This document shows, one piece after another, positions 14,096 to 15,110 of a stretch of 15,110 nucleotides of DNA. Numbering within the stretch: position 1 is the stretch's first letter; the number at the start of each line of letters is the position of its first letter. The translations under genes and the position numbers were made by a program. The DNA comes from Pseudomonadota bacterium (lineage in GTDB: Bacteria; Pseudomonadota; Gammaproteobacteria; Xanthomonadales; Xanthomonadaceae). Location: positions 1 to 15,110 of the forward strand of contig JAFAFY010000374.1 in the NCBI GenBank assembly GCA_023423235.1, given 5' to 3'. The notes beneath the pieces were generated by a model. It was not told the origin of the DNA. It worked only from the letters and a program-made list of their open reading frames with translations, and made no database searches.

Positions 14096-14137
14096 TGCCA
14101 GAGCATCCATGCCAGAGCACGCCTGCCAGAGCACGCC
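14096..14137 (+). repeat. Three 14-bp tandem repeats upstream of lepA
   Basis: TGCCAGAGCA recurs at 14096, 14110 and 14124 with an exact 14-base period. The full units are TGCCAGAGCATCCA, TGCCAGAGCACGCC and TGCCAGAGCACGCC; the last two are identical. They end 33 bases before the GATAAT box of the likely lepA promoter. Confidence 0.95.
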
Positions 14138-14167
14138 AACGGGCAGGGCATAGCACCGCCCGGGCTA

Positions 14168-14176
14168 TGCGATAAT
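14168..14176 (+). promoter_or_regulatory. Candidate lepA promoter, extended -10 element
   Basis: TGCGATAAT reads as an extended -10 (TG, one base, GATAAT) 38 bases before the lepA ATG, in one of the few AT-richer spots of this intergenic region. No good -35 is seen 17 or 18 bases upstream, which is tolerable for an extended -10 promoter. Confidence 0.5.
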
Positions 14177-14214
14177 CGCCCGTTACCCAGCGCCGACGGC
14201 CCGGCCGCCGATCC

Positions 14215-15110
14215 ATGACATCTGACGCAATGCGGAACATCCGCAACTTCTCGATCATCGCCCACGTCGACCACGGCAAGTCGACGCTGGCAGACCGCAT
14301 CATCCAGCTCTGTGGCGGCCTGCAGGCCCGCGAGATGGAAGCGCAGGTGCTCGACTCCAATCCGATCGAGCGCGAACGCGGCATCACCATCAAGGCGCAG
14401 TCGGTGTCGCTGCCATACGTGGCGAAGGATGGCCAGACCTATCATCTGAACTTCATCGACACGCCCGGCCACGTCGACTTCAGCTACGAGGTCAGCCGTT
14501 CGCTGGCCGCCTGCGAGGGCGCGTTGCTGGTGGTCGATGCCGCCCAGGGCGTGGAGGCGCAGTCGGTCGCCAACTGCTACACCGCGGTCGAGCAGGGCCT
14601 GGAAGTGGTGCCGGTGCTCAACAAGATCGACCTGCCGACCGCCGACATCCAGCGCGCCAAGGACGAGATCGAGGCGGTCATCGGCATCGACGCCGAGGAC
14701 GCGGTGCCGGTCAGCGCCAAGACCGGGCTCAATGTCGACCTGGTGCTCGAGGCGATCGTGCAGCGCATCCCGCCGCCGGCGCCGCGCGACACCGACAAGC
14801 TGCAGGCGCTGATCATCGATTCCTGGTTCGACAACTACCTGGGCGTGGTCTCGCTGGTACGCATCATGCAGGGCGAGATCAAGCCCGGCAGCAAGCTGCT
14901 GGTGATGTCGACCGGGCGCACCCACCAGGTCGACCAGGTCGGCGTGTTCACTCCCAAGCGCAAGGTGCTGCCGCAGCTGCGCGCCGGCGAGGTGGGCTGG
15001 ATCACCGCCTCGATCAAGGACGTGCACGGCGCCCCGGTCGGCGACACCCTGACCCTCGCCGGCGACCCGGCGCCCAAGCCGCTGCCCGGTTTCCAGGAAA
15101 TGCAGCCGCG
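14215..15110 (+). CDS. lepA: Elongation factor 4 (LepA), N-terminal part
   Basis: The frame is open from the ATG at 14215 through the window end (298 complete codons of about 600). LepA is a ribosome-bound translational GTPase that affects initiation and can back-translocate stalled ribosomes. G-domain motifs are the P-loop AHVDHGKST (16-24), ERGITIKA (54-61), DTPGH (82-86), NKID (136-139) and SAK (167-169). Domain II starts near residue 190 with LQALIIDSWFDNYLGVVSLVR, a LepA signature that separates it from EF-G and TypA. I chose the first ATG because the MTSDAMRNIRNF start resembles remembered Xanthomonas LepA; an ATG at 14230 is the alternative. In related genomes lepB, rnc and era usually follow, but they lie outside the window. 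Confidence 0.96.
   Translation, partial: MTSDAMRNIRNFSIIAHVDHGKSTLADRIIQLCGGLQAREMEAQVLDSNPIERERGITIKAQSVSLPYVAKDGQTYHLNFIDTPGHVDFSYEVSRSLAACEGALLVVDAAQGVEAQSVANCYTAVEQGLEVVPVLNKIDLPTADIQRAKDEIEAVIGIDAEDAVPVSAKTGLNVDLVLEAIVQRIPPPAPRDTDKLQALIIDSWFDNYLGVVSLVRIMQGEIKPGSKLLVMSTGRTHQVDQVGVFTPKRKVLPQLRAGEVGWITASIKDVHGAPVGDTLTLAGDPAPKPLPGFQEMQP

Noticed and set aside
14096..14137. The lepA-upstream repeats as a CRISPR or attachment site
   Set aside because: The units are 14 bp and directly tandem with no spacers, and there are no cas or integrase genes.
1..15110. tRNA, rRNA, insertion sequences or phage genes
   Set aside because: No cloverleaf ends, rRNA-like segments, transposase motifs or terminal inverted repeats were noticed. 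The gene content is core chromosomal.

Overview
The window is GC-rich, densely coded chromosomal DNA from a gammaproteobacterium. It most likely comes from the Xanthomonadaceae (Xanthomonas, Lysobacter or Luteimonas type). The reasons are the gene orders pabB-mltG-tmk-holB-pilZ and rpoE-rseA-mucD-lepA, a PilZ protein of the Xanthomonas non-c-di-GMP type ending in HTM, and a sigma-E-like promoter in front of rpoE. The assignment is inferred from gene content and remembered family sequences, not from a search.

Layout. (1) Positions 1-2145, plus strand: the C-terminal coiled-coil end of a Uup-type ABC-F ATPase, a small conserved protein with an HNH-like residue pattern, and pabB (folate branch), which overlaps the small gene by 7 bases. 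(2) Positions 2146-2714: a non-coding stretch that opens with a 15-bp tandem duplication of the pabB stop region, then a 115-residue protein of unknown function on the minus strand. (3) Positions 2852-6011, plus strand: a compact operon of mltG (peptidoglycan lytic transglycosylase), tmk (thymidylate kinase), holB (DNA polymerase III delta prime) and pilZ (type IV pilus assembly), mostly joined by 4-base overlaps. A 16-codon mini-ORF bridges holB and pilZ. (4) Positions 6033-10285, minus strand: an LtaS-like membrane phosphotransferase/sulfatase and a fused enoyl-CoA hydratase/3-hydroxyacyl-CoA dehydrogenase. (5) Positions 10515-13979, plus strand: the envelope-stress operon. A good sigma-E-type promoter lies directly before rpoE, followed by rseA (4-base overlap) and a DegP/MucD periplasmic protease, closed by a 12-bp-stem terminator. 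(6) From 14215 to the window end: the first 298 codons of lepA (EF4), preceded by three 14-bp tandem repeats and a GATAAT -10 element.

How the genes fit together. The rpoE-rseA-mucD block is a self-contained stress circuit of sigma factor, membrane anti-sigma factor and periplasmic quality-control protease, with apparent autoregulation. The mltG-tmk-holB-pilZ block joins wall growth, dTTP supply, replication-clamp loading and pilus assembly, a common bacterial housekeeping arrangement. No mobile element, CRISPR array, tRNA or rRNA was seen.

I see no clearly novel multi-gene system. The items most worth following are the HNH-like small protein, the unknown minus-strand gene between pabB and mltG, the PIAGT (not PIKGT) motif in PabB, the cysteine-free delta-prime module, the pilZ-coupled mini-ORF and the repeats upstream of lepA.
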